DNA of 64,000 bases, taken from assembly GCA_028715055.1 (NCBI GenBank), contig JAQTLE010000002.1, positions 62,001-126,000 on the forward strand. Direction: 5' to 3'. The stretch is from Sulfurovaceae bacterium (lineage in GTDB: Bacteria; Campylobacterota; Campylobacteria; Campylobacterales; Sulfurovaceae). Shown piece after piece: positions 9,784-20,417 of the stretch (within the stretch, counting starts at the first letter, position 1; the number at the start of each line of letters is the position of its first letter). The translations under genes and the position numbers were made by a program. Below the pieces are notes generated by a model. The model had not been told where the DNA came from, did not search any database, and saw nothing but the letters and a program-made list of their open reading frames with translations.

Positions 9784-11075
9784 ATTATTATCCTTCCTTC
9801 AGCGTATTTGATACGACTTTGAGCCGCTTTGCCAATAATGGCTATAGTAAATGCAAAGACGCCAACACGTCCCATCAGCATAAGTAGCATAATATTTATT
9901 TTTCCTGCATCACTAAATAAAGCACTATAACTAAGCACTCCTCCGTTGCCGGTCGAAACTCCGACGGTACCGAATGCAGAACAGGTTTCATAAAGAGTGC
10001 GCAAGAATGACAATTTTTCGACTTCACTCAAGACAACTGTGGATAATACGATATATAGTGTTGCTATAAAAATACTTGTGTATGCTTTGTTAATATAATA
10101 AGGTGAAATAGAACGGTGAAAAATATGTACATGCGTATCACCTCTAAGAGTGTACCACATGCCCAAGATCGTCAAAGCCACGGTAGTGACCTTTAATCCC
10201 CCGGCGGTTCCCCCAGGCGCACCACCTGTCATCATAAAAAAAGTTCCAAAAAATAGATTTGAATCTGTGAGCTTGGATAAGTCGATAGTGTTAAATCCAG
10301 CCGTTCGATAGTTGACAGATGCAAACCAAGCAGCCATGATCTTATCATACCAAGGCATGTTCGCCAAAGCATTATCCCACTCAAGAGAAAGCAATAAAAC
10401 CATCCCTAAAATAATCAAAAATACAGTCATTAGAAGTACGATCTTGGTATGAGTCGATATACGAACAACTTCTTTTTTGTATAGGTTATAAAGTTCAACA
10501 ATTACAAGGTATCCAATACCTCCCAATATAATAAGCAAAGGTATAGTAAGATTTATGACCAAATCGTTTCGATATCCCATAAGATTATCACTAAAGAGTG
10601 AAAAACCTGCATTATTAAATGCCGATATGGCATGAAAGGTGCCAAACCATAATGCTTTTAAAAACGGCATATCGGACCAAAAACGAAGAGTCAAAATAAC
10701 AATACCGCTAATTTCAATAATAGCTATAGAAGCAAATACTATCTTCAAAAATCTGACCAATCCCTGCATTCCGGGGTAGTTAAGTGATTCTTGTAATATC
10801 AAACGATCGCGATGACCTAATTTTTGACGGCGCATAACAGTCAAAAAAGTAACAGCCGTCATATATCCAAGACCGCCTATTTGTATCAAAACCAATATGA
10901 TAAATTGTCCAAACATAGTAAAGTCGTTTGCCGTATCTTTGACTATAAGCCCTGTAACGCAAGTAGCGGAGGTAGATGTAAAAAGCGCATCTACAAATCT
11001 TAATTCGCCATTGTGGGCAAATGGCAATAGCAACAATAATGCACCTAATACAATAAGAAGTATAAAGCTGATCAA
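9780..11075 (-). CDS. TrkH/KtrB-type potassium uptake membrane subunit
   Basis: This membrane protein of the SKT superfamily imports K+, controlled by the KtrA-like subunit downstream. Four repeated pore loops are visible (TCVTGL, NNAGFS, YRTAGFN and GTVGVSTG), each with the selectivity Gly. About eight membrane helices are present, and the length fits KtrB. The tracked start is a TTG at 11075 inside the first helix with no ribosome site. In frame, 33 bases upstream, an ACG at 11108 sits six bases after AAGGA. It would add T/M-NQHTREIKII, the expected polar N-terminus, and no ATG or GTG exists in that stretch before the TAA. The real start is therefore probably ACG (9780-11108). Confidence 0.9.
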   Translation of the reverse strand: MISFILLIVLGALLLLLPFAHNGELRFVDALFTSTSATCVTGLIVKDTANDFTMFGQFIILVLIQIGGLGYMTAVTFLTVMRRQKLGHRDRLILQESLNYPGMQGLVRFLKIVFASIAIIEISGIVILTLRFWSDMPFLKALWFGTFHAISAFNNAGFSLFSDNLMGYRNDLVINLTIPLLIILGGIGYLVIVELYNLYKKEVVRISTHTKIVLLMTVFLIILGMVLLLSLEWDNALANMPWYDKIMAAWFASVNYRTAGFNTIDLSKLTDSNLFFGTFFMMTGGAPGGTAGGLKVTTVALTILGMWYTLRGDTHVHIFHRSISPYYINKAYTSIFIATLYIVLSTVVLSEVEKLSFLRTLYETCSAFGTVGVSTGNGGVLSYSALFSDAGKINIMLLMLMGRVGVFAFTIAIIGKAAQSRIKYAEGRIII

Positions 11076-11317
11076 AATAATTTTTATTTCACGAGTATGC
11101 TGATTCGTATTTTATCCTTTTTTATAGCAAGACATATGGTTTGCCACTAAGATCTACTTGCATAATATTTAAATATTTTTAAATTACTTTTTGCTTCGAG
11201 TTAAGCGAGTATTATATCAAAGCTTTTATGAATTTAACAAACCATAAGTTAAAATCCAAACAAGTATAAATATACAATTCGATAAAATTTTATATTGTTT
11301 TTAAAGGATATTTTAAT

Positions 11318-12709
11318 ATGGCAAAAAAAATTGCATCTGCTAGAATCGGCACGGAGAGCTCTGAGTTATTAAAAGAGCTAAATAATTCATTTCCTTTTGA
11401 CAAAGCACTTTATCGTGAAGATATAGAAGGATCAAAGGCTCATGCTGCTATGTTGGCATATCAAGGTATCATTTCCAATGATGACCTTGCTAGTATCACA
11501 AATGGACTCAATAAAATCCTTATGGAAATCGAATCCGGAGAGTGGAAACTTGAAGGAGATGATGAAGATATCCATATGGCGATAGAAGGCCGCCTGACAA
11601 GCATGATAGGAGATGCAGGCAAAAGACTCCATACGGCAAGAAGCAGAAATGATCAAGTTGCACTTGATTTTAGACTTTTTGTGCAGCATCAAACCAAAGA
11701 AATATCATCATTGATATTGGATCTGATACAAACTTGTGTAGATATTGCCAAAGATCATACGACTACGCTTTTACCTGGGATGACGCACTTACAGCATGCA
11801 CAGCCTATTAATTTCGGATATCATATGATGGCTTATGTGAACATGTTCAAGCGAGATTATGAGAGATTTATGAGTAGCTTCGAGAGAAATAATCTCTCAC
11901 CTATCGGATGTGCCGCGTTAGCTGGGACTCCTCATCTGATCCATCGTAAAATGACAGCATCAACTCTTGGTTTTGATGCTCCGACTCTCAATTGTCTTGA
12001 TACAGTAAGTGATAGGGATTTCGCTTTGGAAATATTATTTAATATTTCGACATTGATGATGCATATCAGCCGCCTAAGTGAAGAACTTATATTGTGGAGC
12101 AGCAGCGAATTTCGCTGGATCACACTTTCTGATAGACATGCTACCGGAAGTTCGATCATGCCGCAAAAGAAAAATCCGGATATTCCAGAGCTTCTTCGCG
12201 GTAAAACAGGACGTGTAAACGGCAATCTGATCGGACTTTTGACTGTAATGAAAGGTTTACCGTTAGCTTATAATAAAGATATGCAAGAGGATAAAGAAGG
12301 TGTATTTGATAGTATCCGTACTGCTAAATTATCTGTTATGGTACTTGATGAAATGTTGGCTCAAATGAAAATAAACATTTCACGCATGGAAAGTGCATGC
12401 ATGGTGGGGCATTTGAGCGCAACGGATCTAGCAGATTATCTTGTGCGAAAAGTCGGCATGCCGTTTCGTGATGCTTATCATATAGTTGGTAATGTAGTCA
12501 ATCTCGCTGAAGATCAGGGTATAGACATATCAGAATTGTCATTAGAACAATTGCAAAGCATAGAAAGCCGTATAGAAGATGATGTAAAATCTATTTTAAA
12601 CAATCGCGCCTCTATGAATGCCCGTACTTCAGAAGGCGGCACAGCAACTGTTAGAACAAAAGAACAGATAGAGTTTATGCAACAATGGCTAGATAAAATA
12701 TCCGGCTAA
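11318..12709 (+). CDS. argH: Argininosuccinate lyase
   Basis: ArgH splits argininosuccinate into arginine and fumarate, the last step of arginine synthesis. The 463 residues carry the fumarase/aspartase superfamily signature [11 protein letters not shown] (near 281-291). They also carry the conserved HTARSRNDQ near 108 and the THLQHAQP region near 157. The ATG is preceded by AAAGGATATTTTAAT. A terminator hairpin begins exactly at its stop codon and is shared with the convergent HIT gene. argC lies 34 kb away, so the arginine genes are scattered. Confidence 0.97.
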   Translation: MAKKIASARIGTESSELLKELNNSFPFDKALYREDIEGSKAHAAMLAYQGIISNDDLASITNGLNKILMEIESGEWKLEGDDEDIHMAIEGRLTSMIGDAGKRLHTARSRNDQVALDFRLFVQHQTKEISSLILDLIQTCVDIAKDHTTTLLPGMTHLQHAQPINFGYHMMAYVNMFKRDYERFMSSFERNNLSPIGCAALAGTPHLIHRKMTASTLGFDAPTLNCLDTVSDRDFALEILFNISTLMMHISRLSEELILWSSSEFRWITLSDRHATGSSIMPQKKNPDIPELLRGKTGRVNGNLIGLLTVMKGLPLAYNKDMQEDKEGVFDSIRTAKLSVMVLDEMLAQMKINISRMESACMVGHLSATDLADYLVRKVGMPFRDAYHIVGNVVNLAEDQGIDISELSLEQLQSIESRIEDDVKSILNNRASMNARTSEGGTATVRTKEQIEFMQQWLDKISG

Positions 12710-12738
12710 AATATGTAAGACAGGTCTTACATATTTTT
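12709..12738. terminator. Bidirectional terminator between argH and HIT gene
   Basis: AAATATGTAAGA (12709-12720) pairs perfectly with TCTTACATATTT (12725-12736) around a CAGG loop. Runs of T (plus strand) and of A (T on the minus strand) flank it. It overlaps the 3' end of the HIT coding region. Confidence 0.85.
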
Positions 12739-13080
12739 GTGTGTATCTTCGTGTTGATAATCCCATTTTAACTTACCGCCGCCAAGTAGGTGGAAATGCA
12801 GATGATATATTTCCTGTCCACCATCTTTCCCATTATTCGTGATAAGCCTATATCCACTTTCATCTAATCCCATTTTGGCGGTCACTTCTTGTATAAAAGA
12901 AGTCAAACCGACCATAATATCCGGAGTCACTTCTTGAAAACATGATATATGAACTTTTGGAATGATCAATATATGTATAGGAGCTTTAGGATAGATATCA
13001 TGAAATGCCAAAAAATGTTCATTTTCATGAACCGTATTGCTTGGTATTTCTCCACCCACTATCTTACATAATATACACAT
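12727..13080 (-). CDS. HIT family (histidine triad) nucleotide-binding protein, HinT-like
   Basis: This small purine-nucleoside phosphoramidase-like protein has the N-terminal CILCKIVGGEIPS typical of HinT/PKCI proteins and the active-site triad HLHFHLLGG (HxHxH). I choose the ATG at 13080 (117 residues). It follows GAGGTGTTAAAT and yields the family's usual MCILCKI start. The longer tracked ORF from 13146 adds 22 residues with no family support. In H. pylori the homologous gene also lies next to pheS, so the neighbourhood is conserved. Confidence 0.93.
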   Translation of the reverse strand: MCILCKIVGGEIPSNTVHENEHFLAFHDIYPKAPIHILIIPKVHISCFQEVTPDIMVGLTSFIQEVTAKMGLDESGYRLITNNGKDGGQEIYHLHFHLLGGGKLKWDYQHEDTHKNM

Positions 13081-13186
13081 ATTTAACACCTCATTATTGT
13101 TTGTATTTGTATGATTATAGCACATTTTATGTCCGTGTACAATCATTCTATCAGCAATAATAAGATAAAATCACTTCACTTTAGCC

Positions 13187-13192
13187 TATAAT
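13187..13192 (+). promoter_or_regulatory. -10 box of the pheS operon
   Basis: TATAAT lies 26 bases before the pheS ATG, in the gap left after the HIT start is corrected. It would drive pheS-pheT-aroA-ispH. No phenylalanine leader peptide or attenuator hairpin is seen. Confidence 0.6.
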
Positions 13193-13217
13193 TTATTAGG
13201 TTTGTAATTGAGGATAT

Positions 13218-14219
13218 ATGGAAGAATTAATTGTATTAGAAGCCAATATAACTGCATGTACTACACTAGATGAACTAGAAAAAGTAAGAGTAGATATTTT
13301 TGGCAAAAAGGGATTTTTGACAAAAGAGTTTGCTAAATTAGCAACACTTCAGGCAGAAGAAAAAAGGAGCTTTGCTCAAGTATTAAATCTTGCAAAAGAA
13401 CAATTGCAAGAAAAATTTGATATTCATTATGATGCTTTAAAATCAAAATTGATAGAGGCAAAATTAAAAGAAGAGAAAATAGATCTTTCTTTATATAATG
13501 CAACTCCTAATATTGGCGCATTACATCCGGTCATGGAGACTATGGATAAGATCATAGAGTATTTTGTAGCACTTGATTTTTCCGTAGAGAGCGGACCTAT
13601 GATAGAAGATGATTTTCATAATTTCGAAGCATTGAATCTTCCAAAACATCATCCGGCAAGAGATATGCAAGATACATTTTATTTTGCCGATGGGTCATTG
13701 TTGCGTACCCATACCTCTCCGGTACAAATACGTAAGATGCTTTCTTCTAAACCGCCTATTCGTATGATCGCCCCTGGGTCAGTATTTCGCAGAGATTATG
13801 ATCTTACTCATACTCCTATGTTTCATCAAGTAGAAGGATTAGTGGTTCAAAACAAAGGTGAGGTGAGTTTTGCAAATCTAAAATCTATATTAACGGAATT
13901 TTTACATTTTATGTTTGGTGAAGTTAAAGTTCGTTTTCGACCTAGTTTTTTCCCGTTTACCGAACCTTCTGCCGAAGTTGATATCTCGTGTATTTTTTGT
14001 AAAGGCGACGGATGTAGAGTTTGTTCTCATACGGGTTGGCTTGAAGTCTTGGGTTGCGGAATTGTAGATCCGAATGTATTTAAAGCTGTTGGTTATGATG
14101 ATGTAAGCGGATATGCTTTTGGTCTAGGAGTGGAAAGATTTGCAATGCTATTGCATAAAATTCCTGATTTAAGATCTCTATTTGAGGGTGATATTCGTTT
14201 GTTGGAGCAGTTTAGATGA
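13218..14219 (+). CDS. pheS: Phenylalanine--tRNA ligase alpha subunit
   Basis: PheS holds the catalytic site that charges tRNA-Phe, as an alpha2-beta2 enzyme with PheT. The 333 residues begin with the coiled-coil arm (about 1-85). The class II core follows, with motif 2 [18 protein letters not shown] and motif 3 [19 protein letters not shown] Cys-rich insert [12 protein letters not shown] sits near residues 257-268. The ATG follows TTGAGGATAT. The last bases overlap pheT by four (ATGA). It heads the operon pheS-pheT-aroA-ispH. Confidence 0.97.
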   Translation: MEELIVLEANITACTTLDELEKVRVDIFGKKGFLTKEFAKLATLQAEEKRSFAQVLNLAKEQLQEKFDIHYDALKSKLIEAKLKEEKIDLSLYNATPNIGALHPVMETMDKIIEYFVALDFSVESGPMIEDDFHNFEALNLPKHHPARDMQDTFYFADGSLLRTHTSPVQIRKMLSSKPPIRMIAPGSVFRRDYDLTHTPMFHQVEGLVVQNKGEVSFANLKSILTEFLHFMFGEVKVRFRPSFFPFTEPSAEVDISCIFCKGDGCRVCSHTGWLEVLGCGIVDPNVFKAVGYDDVSGYAFGLGVERFAMLLHKIPDLRSLFEGDIRLLEQFR

Positions 14220-16555
14220 TAGTTACTAGAAGTTGGTTAAATGAGTTTATTGACCTAAAAGATATTTCAAATGATAAACTTTATGAGACATTCAATGCCA
14301 TAGGGCTTGAAGTTGGTCGCATGGAGCATGTTTCAATGCCAAGCAGAGTAGTTATCGGACAGATACTTTCTTGTGAAAAACATCCAGATGCAGACAAATT
14401 AAATGTATGTCAAGTTAATATTGGTCTTGGCACAAGACAGATAGTATGTGGAGCTGCAAATGTTGTCAATGCTACATTTGTCGCGGTTGCTACTGTCGGT
14501 ACTGTTTTGCCGGATGGATTAGAGATCAAGCCGGCTAAGCTCAGAGGCGTTGAAAGCGACGGCATGATATGTTCTGCTAGTGAGCTTGGGCTTCCAAATA
14601 TCGGTAGCGGTATCATGATATTAGATGATAGTATTGGAGAGTTGGAGCCTGGTCGGGAGCTACGTGAATACGATACAGTAAATGATACTATTTTTGAATT
14701 AGAACTTACACCTAACCGTGGTGATTGTCTAAGCATTTATGGTGTTGCTAGGGATTTGTGCGCAGCTTTAGGTAAAAACCTTATAGAGCATAAGCCTGTC
14801 AGACATAATAAAAAAGTAAAACTAGGCATCTCAAGAGAAGCTTCATTAAATGCACAAGCAGATATTGATGCATATATAAATTGCAATCTTGTTGTTCAAA
14901 AAGAAGATAGCACATTGCCATTGATAGTTTATCTTCGTTTAGCAATGATAAACATACCTAGCAAAAATAAATTAGATGATGCATTAGAATATTTATTGCA
15001 TACTACAGGTGTTATTTTGCAAGCATATGATGCAGATTTTTTTAGAAATGTCGATGAAAAAATCGTTATTGAATTAAAATCTGATGAAAATAAAATGATC
15101 AATATATCTAATTCTACAGATACGGCATCTGTGCTTGGTGTTTATCAAGACCCAAAAAGTAAGCCTGATACACAAAATGGGCAGATCGTTTTAATTTCTA
15201 GCTATATACATCCAAATAAACTTGCTGAAATGCTGGGTGATTCTAAAATTCAAAAAGACTCTATATATTACAATACATCAAGAGGAAGTAATCCGGATTT
15301 TGCCTTTGGTTTATTGGTCGCTATTGATTTTTTTGAAAAATATGATCTTATGGATGTTTATGACGGAGTGCTAAGTCATGAGCCGAACAAAGAAGATAAA
15401 GCCTTGTTGATAGACATAAAAGAACTATATTCGATTATTGGACAAGATATCGAAAAATCAACAGTTACAAATGTGCTTCAAAGATTAGGTTTTAAAGTAG
15501 CAGGTATCGGAGATGATGCGATTGCGATCACGGTGCCTATGTTCAGGCCTGATATTTGCAATATTCAAGATATTGCCGAAGAAGTTGTACGTATAATCGG
15601 TATAGATCAAATAGAATCAAAACCTTTATGTTTCAATGAACATTATCATGCTGATAGTTCTATATCTTTATATAGAGCCAAGAAAGCAATTAGAAATCGT
15701 GCAGCATCAGTAGGATTTTTTGAAAGTATCAGTTATATATTTTCTGATAATGCACTCTTGGAGCAATATGGTTTCGAGACAATAAATAATGAAAATGCTC
15801 TTCTTAATCCTATTGTTCAGGAGATGAATACTTTACGTTCAACTCTTCTTGTGAATTTGCTTCTTTCGGCAAAAAGAAATATCAATTACACAAAAAAATT
15901 GATACCATTATTTGAAATAGGTAGAGTTTTTGATGTTAAAAGGAACGAAAAAGAAAAAATAGCATTTGTTTGGAGTGGACAGTCAGAACAAGAATCTATA
16001 ATAAATCACGGTAAGCCTTCTATGATTAATATGCCGTTATTTTTGCAAAAATTAGGATTTATACTTAGTGATTTTAGACTCGAAGAGTGCAGCCAAACAA
16101 ACAAACTTATTCATCCGTATCAATCTGCAAATATCTTGATCGACAATAAGGTTTGCGGATATGTCAGCAAATTACATCCGGTAGCTCAAGAAGAGTTCGG
16201 GCTTTACGAAACATTTATTGCTGAATTGGATTTCGAAGCTTTGATGCCTAAACATGTTTTGGCAAAATCGATTTCTAATTTTCAAGGTGTATATAAAGAT
16301 TTGAGCATTCTTATTTCAAGAGAAGTTGCTTATTCGCAAGTCAAACGTGCTATTGATGAATTATCTTTATCTATCTTGAGCAATGTTTACCCAATAGATA
16401 CTTATGAAGATAAATCATTGGGCAATAATATTAGTTTAACCATTAGATTGTTTATTCAATCGGGAGAACATACATTAGAAGACAGTGAAATAGAGCATGT
16501 TACTGAGGGCATTTTAACAACTTTGCAAAATAATTTTGGAGCATCATTGAGATGA
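14216..16555 (+). CDS. pheT: Phenylalanine--tRNA ligase beta subunit
   Basis: PheT binds tRNA-Phe and edits mischarged tyrosine. The 779 residues show, in order, the tRNA-binding OB domain (about 39-150, with [20 protein letters not shown]), a B3/B4 editing region (about 200-390), the B5 domain (about 400-475), a catalytic-like module, and the C-terminal FDX-ACB domain (from YKDLSILI). The B3/B4 region looks divergent: I cannot pick out a strong editing-site motif. It overlaps both neighbours by four bases, which indicates tight coupling with pheS and aroA. Confidence 0.96.
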   Translation: MIVTRSWLNEFIDLKDISNDKLYETFNAIGLEVGRMEHVSMPSRVVIGQILSCEKHPDADKLNVCQVNIGLGTRQIVCGAANVVNATFVAVATVGTVLPDGLEIKPAKLRGVESDGMICSASELGLPNIGSGIMILDDSIGELEPGRELREYDTVNDTIFELELTPNRGDCLSIYGVARDLCAALGKNLIEHKPVRHNKKVKLGISREASLNAQADIDAYINCNLVVQKEDSTLPLIVYLRLAMINIPSKNKLDDALEYLLHTTGVILQAYDADFFRNVDEKIVIELKSDENKMINISNSTDTASVLGVYQDPKSKPDTQNGQIVLISSYIHPNKLAEMLGDSKIQKDSIYYNTSRGSNPDFAFGLLVAIDFFEKYDLMDVYDGVLSHEPNKEDKALLIDIKELYSIIGQDIEKSTVTNVLQRLGFKVAGIGDDAIAITVPMFRPDICNIQDIAEEVVRIIGIDQIESKPLCFNEHYHADSSISLYRAKKAIRNRAASVGFFESISYIFSDNALLEQYGFETINNENALLNPIVQEMNTLRSTLLVNLLLSAKRNINYTKKLIPLFEIGRVFDVKRNEKEKIAFVWSGQSEQESIINHGKPSMINMPLFLQKLGFILSDFRLEECSQTNKLIHPYQSANILIDNKVCGYVSKLHPVAQEEFGLYETFIAELDFEALMPKHVLAKSISNFQGVYKDLSILISREVAYSQVKRAIDELSLSILSNVYPIDTYEDKSLGNNISLTIRLFIQSGEHTLEDSEIEHVTEGILTTLQNNFGASLR

Positions 16556-17838
16556 AAAAAGTAAATATTGCTTCTATCTCTGGTGGTTTTAATATAGTAT
16601 GCGATGATATAGCATCAGATAAATCAATATCTCATAGATGTGCTATGTTTTCGCTTCTTAGCGACAAACCCTCGATAATAAGGAATTTTTTACAAGCAGA
16701 AGATACGTTAAATTCTCTTCATATAGCATCAATGCTTGGTGCAAATATAATCCAAAATGAAAATAGTATAACCATTATTCCGCCTTTGCAATTAGAAGAA
16801 GCTGATGATGTGCTTGATTGCGGCAATGCGGGTACGGGTATGCGTCTTTATTGTGGGTTACTAGCCGGAGTAGACGGAGCATTTGTACTAACCGGAGATA
16901 AATATCTTCGTTCCCGCCCCATGAAGAGAATAGTAGAGCCTTTACGAAGTATTGGCGCCAAAATAGATGGAAGAAAAAATGGAAATTTAGCCCCATTATT
17001 CATAAGGGGCGGCAAGTTAAAAGCTTTCAGATATCATTCTTCTATTGATTCGGCTCAAGTGAAATCCGCAATGATCTTAGCAGCACTCAAAGCTGACGAT
17101 GTAAGTTATTACAAAGAAAATCTTTTAAGCAGAGATCATACAGAGCGTATGCTTCGTGGTATGGGTGCAAAACTTGACATAAATAATGATGGATGGATAG
17201 AAATTTATCCACCGAATAAACCATTAAATCCACTTGATATTACAGTACCTAGTGATCCATCGAGCGGTTTTTTCTTTGCCGTAGCCGCAGCTATTATTCC
17301 AAATGCAAAAATACATTTAAAAAATCTAACTCTAAACCCAACCCGCATAGAAGCATACAAAGTGCTTGAACGCATGGGAGCCAATATCGAATATATTTTA
17401 AAAGAAGATATATATGAACCAATTGGAGATATCATAGTATCATATAACGGTAAATTACAAGCAACAAATGTAGATAAAAATATAGCATGGCTCATAGATG
17501 AGCTTCCGGCTCTCTCGATAGCTATGGCAGTTGCGGATGGCGTCAGTAAAGTTAGTGATGCAAAAGAACTTCGCGCAAAAGAGAGCGATCGCATAAGCTC
17601 AGTGTTAAACGGGTTGAAAGCTTGTGGTATAAAATATATAGAATTTGAAGATGGCTACGAAATTATAGGCGGAAACATAAATAAAGCGACCATAAATAGT
17701 TTTGGAGATCACCGTATAGCTATGAGTTTTGCAATTGCTGGGCTTATTTGTGGTATGGAGATAGAAGATATAGAATGCATAGATACATCTTTTCCTAATT
17801 TTTTTAAAATTTTAAATAATATCACCGAGGTTAAGTAG
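16552..17838 (+). CDS. aroA: 3-phosphoshikimate 1-carboxyvinyltransferase (EPSP synthase)
   Basis: AroA joins shikimate-3-phosphate and PEP, the sixth step of the shikimate pathway. The 428 residues show [13 protein letters not shown] at the N-terminus, [19 protein letters not shown] near 89-107, RAKESDR near 342, and a C-terminal [13 protein letters not shown]. These are all conserved active-site segments. The [11 protein letters not shown] variant is the NxGTxxR signature with M at the third variable place. It overlaps pheT by four bases and ispH by one. Confidence 0.97.
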   Translation: MKKVNIASISGGFNIVCDDIASDKSISHRCAMFSLLSDKPSIIRNFLQAEDTLNSLHIASMLGANIIQNENSITIIPPLQLEEADDVLDCGNAGTGMRLYCGLLAGVDGAFVLTGDKYLRSRPMKRIVEPLRSIGAKIDGRKNGNLAPLFIRGGKLKAFRYHSSIDSAQVKSAMILAALKADDVSYYKENLLSRDHTERMLRGMGAKLDINNDGWIEIYPPNKPLNPLDITVPSDPSSGFFFAVAAAIIPNAKIHLKNLTLNPTRIEAYKVLERMGANIEYILKEDIYEPIGDIIVSYNGKLQATNVDKNIAWLIDELPALSIAMAVADGVSKVSDAKELRAKESDRISSVLNGLKACGIKYIEFEDGYEIIGGNINKATINSFGDHRIAMSFAIAGLICGMEIEDIECIDTSFPNFFKILNNITEVK

Positions 17839-18677
17839 TGGAAATAGAATTAGCATCTTCATATGGATTTTGTTTTGGAGTCAAAAGGGCTATTAAAATA
17901 GCCGAAGAGCATCCAAACAGCAAAACATATGGCCCTCTAATTCACAACAAAGATGAGATAGATAGACTTAAAGCAGGATACAACATCGAATTAGCCGAAC
18001 AATTAAGTGATATTGTACCGCAAGAATCGGTAGTGATCAGAACACATGGAATTCCAAAGCATGAACTTCAAAGTTTAAAAGAACAAAATAATATAATTAT
18101 TGATGCAACATGCCCATATGTAACTACACCGCAACAAATAGTACAAAAAATGAGCTCTGAAGGCTATGATATTGTTATTTTTGGTGATATAAGCCACCCG
18201 GAGATCAAAGGTGTTATGAGCTATGGAGTAGATTCGTCTAGAGTATTCGTGGTATCAAATGAACAAGAAGCACAATCTCTTCATCTTAGAAATAAGATCG
18301 CAGTTGTAGCTCAGACTACTAGAAAACCGGAAGATTTTATTAAAATAGTTAATTCTTTGATGTTTACATGCAAAGAAGTAAGAGTTTTTAATACTATATG
18401 TAATGCAACTTTTGAAAATCAAGATGCTGCAGCTTCATTGGCAAAAAGAGCAGATGTTATGATAGTAATAGGCGGCAAGCATTCTTCAAATACCAAACAA
18501 CTGCATTTTATTTGCAAATCCTATTGCAAAGACAGTTATTTAATAGAAAATTCATCCGAGTTAAACAGCCAATGGTTTGATGCAAAGAAATTGTGTGGTA
18601 TCTCAGCAGGAGCTTCAACTCCTGATTGGATTGTACATGAAGTAATTGATGCCATAAAAAAAATTGCTACAAAATAA
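17838..18677 (+). CDS. ispH: 4-hydroxy-3-methylbut-2-enyl diphosphate reductase
   Basis: IspH (LytB) is an iron-sulfur enzyme making IPP and DMAPP in the last step of the MEP isoprenoid pathway. The 279 residues include the three cluster cysteines in GFCFGVKRA (Cys12), DATCPYVT (near 96) and NTICNATFENQ (near 194), and the SSNTKQL substrate loop. The start is GTG, overlapping the aroA stop by one base (TAGTG). The gene lies directly before rpsA, as it does in H. pylori and in some Firmicutes. Confidence 0.97.
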   Translation: MEIELASSYGFCFGVKRAIKIAEEHPNSKTYGPLIHNKDEIDRLKAGYNIELAEQLSDIVPQESVVIRTHGIPKHELQSLKEQNNIIIDATCPYVTTPQQIVQKMSSEGYDIVIFGDISHPEIKGVMSYGVDSSRVFVVSNEQEAQSLHLRNKIAVVAQTTRKPEDFIKIVNSLMFTCKEVRVFNTICNATFENQDAAASLAKRADVMIVIGGKHSSNTKQLHFICKSYCKDSYLIENSSELNSQWFDAKKLCGISAGASTPDWIVHEVIDAIKKIATK

Positions 18678-18703
18678 CATTAAATACTTTAAAATATTTA
18701 TTG

Positions 18704-18709
18704 TATAAT
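18704..18709 (+). promoter_or_regulatory. -10 box before rpsA
   Basis: TGTATAAT lies about 34 bases before the rpsA ATG in the 65-base gap after ispH. This would let the ribosomal gene be transcribed more strongly than the operon upstream. Confidence 0.6.
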
Positions 18710-18742
18710 ATCGTCACATTAGGCAAATAATAAGGAAACGGC

Positions 18743-20407
18743 ATGAAGTTCGAAGATATCGAAATAGAAGATGTAGATTTTGGAGCAATGCTCGAGGAAT
18801 CTTTTAAGAGAGAAGAATCAAGTAATGATTTGATTGAAGGCAAAATTGTTAAGATTAATGAGAGCGATAATCAAGCATTAATTGATATTGGACGAAAAAA
18901 AGAGGCAGTTATCTCTTTGGATCAATTAAAAAATAGTGATGGCACACTTGCATTTAGCGAGGGAGATAATATAGATGTCGTCGTAACTGGTGCAAGAGGT
19001 GAACGACCTATCGTTTCCTATGAATTGGCAAAAAAACGAGTAGCACTAAATGCATTTATTGAAAGTTATGATGATACACAAGAGTATCTAATAGAAGGCG
19101 TAATAGCTAAGAAAAATAAAGGCGGATATGTAATAGAATGTGATGGACTTGAGTTCTTCATGCCTAGAACATTATCTTATTTGAATCAAAAGAATGATGC
19201 TGTTGGTAAAAAAATCAAAGCAATTATTACTAAAGTAGACAAAGAAAAAGGTTCTGTTGTAATATCTAGAAAAGAACTTATAGATAGAGAGGGCAGTAAA
19301 ATTGATGAAATCGCCAATAAACTTCTAGAAGACAAAGTAATCGTAGAAGGTTCAGTAAAAATGATAACAAGCTACGGTATTTTTGTTGATGTTGGTGGCG
19401 TTGACGGACTTGTTCATTATTCTCATATTTCACACAAAGGTCCGGTTAACCCATCCAAATACTATAAAGAAGGCGATAAAGTAAATGTAATCGCGCTTGA
19501 GTATGACAAAAAGAAAAAACATCTTTCTCTTTCAATTAAAGATGCTCACAATGATCCATGGAAAGAAATTAGCAATATCATTTCAGTTGGCGATACTGCA
19601 ACGGCAGTTATCAGTAATATAGAAGCTTACGGTGCATTTGTTGATCTAGGAGAAGACCTAGAAGCATTTTTACATGTTTCTGAAATTTCATGGGATAAAA
19701 ATGTAAAACACCCTAGCGATTATCTTACTATCGGTGATAATATCAAAGTAGAAGTAATTGAAATAGATAGAGATAAAAAAAGACTCAGAGTCAGTTTGAA
19801 AAATTTGGTAGATAAACCTATTGATGCATTCGCCACAGCACATAAAATTGGTGACATTGTTAAAGGTGTTGTGACTTCTGTTACTGATTTTGGCGCATTT
19901 GTAAAAATCGGAGCAATTGAAGGATTGTTGCACAATCAAGAGATTTCTTGGGATAAATCTGTCAATGCAAAAAACACATTCCATGTCGGCGATGAAGTAG
20001 AAGTAAAAATTATAAATATCGATACTAAAACAAGCAAAATCTCACTTAGTAAAAAAGCGTTGGAAGACTCTCCGCTTAAAAAGTTTTCATTGAATCACAA
20101 AGTAGGTGATATTGTAACCGGTACAGTTAAAGATAAAAAAGATTTTGGTGTATTTATTTCATTGGGAGATAAAGTAGATGCTCTTATTCGTACAGAAGAC
20201 CTTGCTCCATTAAATATTGATGAGATTGAAAAAGGGCAAGAGATTAAAGGCGTTATCGTATTGATAGATCAAGCGAATGATAAAATCCGTGTATCTGTCA
20301 AAAGACTTGAGCGACAACAAGAAAAAGATGCTGTTGCAAACGTAAATAGTAAGCAAGATGATAGCATGACACTTGGTGATATTTTAAAAGACCAACTTAA
20401 AAAATAA
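18743..20407 (+). CDS. rpsA: 30S ribosomal protein S1
   Basis: S1 binds mRNA on the small ribosomal subunit and helps initiation. The 554 residues contain six S1 (OB-fold) repeats, starting near residues 27, 112, 198, 282, 369 and 456. The first two are divergent. Repeats 3-6 show the classic G-x-V pattern with YGIFVDVGG, YGAFVDLGED, FGAFVKIG and FGVFISLGD. This is the six-domain proteobacterial form. The ATG follows AAGGAAACGGC. serA starts 11 bases after the stop and shares the transcript. Confidence 0.97.
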   Translation: MKFEDIEIEDVDFGAMLEESFKREESSNDLIEGKIVKINESDNQALIDIGRKKEAVISLDQLKNSDGTLAFSEGDNIDVVVTGARGERPIVSYELAKKRVALNAFIESYDDTQEYLIEGVIAKKNKGGYVIECDGLEFFMPRTLSYLNQKNDAVGKKIKAIITKVDKEKGSVVISRKELIDREGSKIDEIANKLLEDKVIVEGSVKMITSYGIFVDVGGVDGLVHYSHISHKGPVNPSKYYKEGDKVNVIALEYDKKKKHLSLSIKDAHNDPWKEISNIISVGDTATAVISNIEAYGAFVDLGEDLEAFLHVSEISWDKNVKHPSDYLTIGDNIKVEVIEIDRDKKRLRVSLKNLVDKPIDAFATAHKIGDIVKGVVTSVTDFGAFVKIGAIEGLLHNQEISWDKSVNAKNTFHVGDEVEVKIINIDTKTSKISLSKKALEDSPLKKFSLNHKVGDIVTGTVKDKKDFGVFISLGDKVDALIRTEDLAPLNIDEIEKGQEIKGVIVLIDQANDKIRVSVKRLERQQEKDAVANVNSKQDDSMTLGDILKDQLKK

Positions 20408-20417
20408 AGGTCAAAAA

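Noticed and set aside
11135-11246. Nine-base inverted repeat TATGGTTTG / CAAACCATA between trkH and argH
   Set aside because: The arms are 94 bases apart in AT-rich DNA with no promoter link, so chance is likely.
13081-13146. Longer start for the HIT protein
   Set aside because: The extra 22 residues do not match the family, and GAGGTG supports the ATG at 13080.
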